Source: Pseudomonas koreensis (lineage in GTDB: Bacteria; Pseudomonadota; Gammaproteobacteria; Pseudomonadales; Pseudomonadaceae). Taken from it: a DNA stretch of 64,000 nt. Under the pieces are notes generated by a model, which had not been told where the DNA came from, searched no databases, and was given only the letters and a program-made list of their open reading frames with translations. Location of the stretch: assembly GCF_024169245.1 (NCBI RefSeq), contig NZ_JALJWP010000001.1, positions 1,240,001 through 1,304,000 of the forward strand. The letters run 5' to 3'. Positions 63,734 through 64,000 of this stretch are shown here, in pieces (positions within the stretch are counted from its first letter, which is position 1; every line of letters starts with the position of its first letter). The position numbers and the translations under genes were made by a program.

Positions 63734-64000
63734 TCAGCGATACCACCGGCTGAATGCCCCCGGCTCACCGCGCAGCTCACTCTGCACCGTGGACAGCATG
63801 TCGCTCATGCGCTGCACGAAGGTATGGTTTTGCGCCAGTGTCGCCCTGCCCTGCTGGGCAATCGCTCTACGCTCTTCATCATGCTCAAGGTAATAGCCGC
63901 AGATTTCGATCAGATCCCGAATGTCGCGGTAGATCACCAGATCTTTGCCGTCGGTGAACAGCCTGTGCAGATCCTCCTTGTCGTTGGTGACGAGGAAACC
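63734..64000 (-). CDS. Glycosyltransferase-like protein, 3' part
   Basis: The frame is open to the window edge, so only the last 88 residues are visible. They begin GFLVTNDKEDLHRLF and continue VIYRDIRDLIEICGYYLEHDEERRAIAQQG and HTFVQRMSDML. This layout (a GFLV turn, an acidic DL region, and a helix with HDEERRAIAQQGR) is the C-terminus of CgeB/GT1-like glycosyltransferases. The assignment rests on a short piece, and the target is unknown. Confidence 0.6.
   Translation of the reverse strand, partial: GFLVTNDKEDLHRLFTDGKDLVIYRDIRDLIEICGYYLEHDEERRAIAQQGRATLAQNHTFVQRMSDMLSTVQSELRGEPGAFSRWYR

Overview
The window is a 64 kb piece of a Pseudomonas chromosome, most likely from the P. fluorescens group, spanning the replication origin. 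The placement rests on four things seen in the sequence: the order mnmG, mnmE, yidC, yidD, rnpA, rpmH, oriC, dnaA, dnaN, recF, gyrB; the glmS-glmR-glmU-atp block; a complete common-polysaccharide-antigen (D-rhamnan) cluster in the pseudomonad order; and REP-type repeats of the kind common in fluorescent pseudomonads. Base composition and codon use look uniform, and I see no insertion sequence, prophage, CRISPR array, tRNA or rRNA.

Layout. 1-10.2 kb: the end of a zinc/manganese ABC-transporter binding protein, a DUF3617 protein, cardiolipin synthase, cyclopropane fatty acid synthase, then a tightly coupled four-gene minus-strand operon of three SPFH/band-7 (HflK/HflC-like) membrane proteins and a P1B-type metal ATPase, preceded by a candidate Zur box. 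10.3-16.4 kb: a dihydrolipoyl dehydrogenase, an Lrp-type regulator divergent from a LysE-type exporter, and an envelope pair (a large periplasmic protein and a DUF3142 lipoprotein). 16.5-30.8 kb: two divergent operons for an ABC-exported D-rhamnose polysaccharide. The plus strand carries rmd, gmd, wbpW, wzm, wzt, wbpX, wbpY and wbpZ. The minus strand carries two paralogous glycosyltransferases, an acyltransferase and a methyltransferase that probably decorate or cap it. 30.8-36.7 kb: a glutathione S-transferase, a LysR regulator, and glmS, glmR and glmU for UDP-GlcNAc synthesis. 36.9-44.0 kb: the atpIBEFHAGDC operon. 44.1-48.4 kb: mnmG-rsmG-parA-parB. 48.4-52.9 kb: a DnaA-box-rich intergenic region, then an ECF sigma/anti-sigma/TonB-receptor iron-uptake cassette lying between mnmG and mnmE. 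53-56.9 kb: mnmE, yidC, yidD, rnpA, rpmH. 56.9-57.5 kb: oriC. 57.5-63.7 kb: dnaA, dnaN, recF, gyrB. The last bases hold the end of a glycosyltransferase-like gene.

How the parts relate. The origin-proximal genes supply initiation (DnaA, oriC), the sliding clamp, gap repair, supercoiling and segregation (ParA, ParB). An exact parS palindrome lies inside recF, and a one-mismatch copy lies in the SPFH operon about 50 kb away. By eye I count 21 exact TTATCCACA boxes between 30.2 and 58.7 kb, many inside genes, and none in the first 30 kb. The less familiar parts are the SPFH/P1B-ATPase operon, the origin-like region beside mnmG, and the decoration operon next to the rhamnan cluster.
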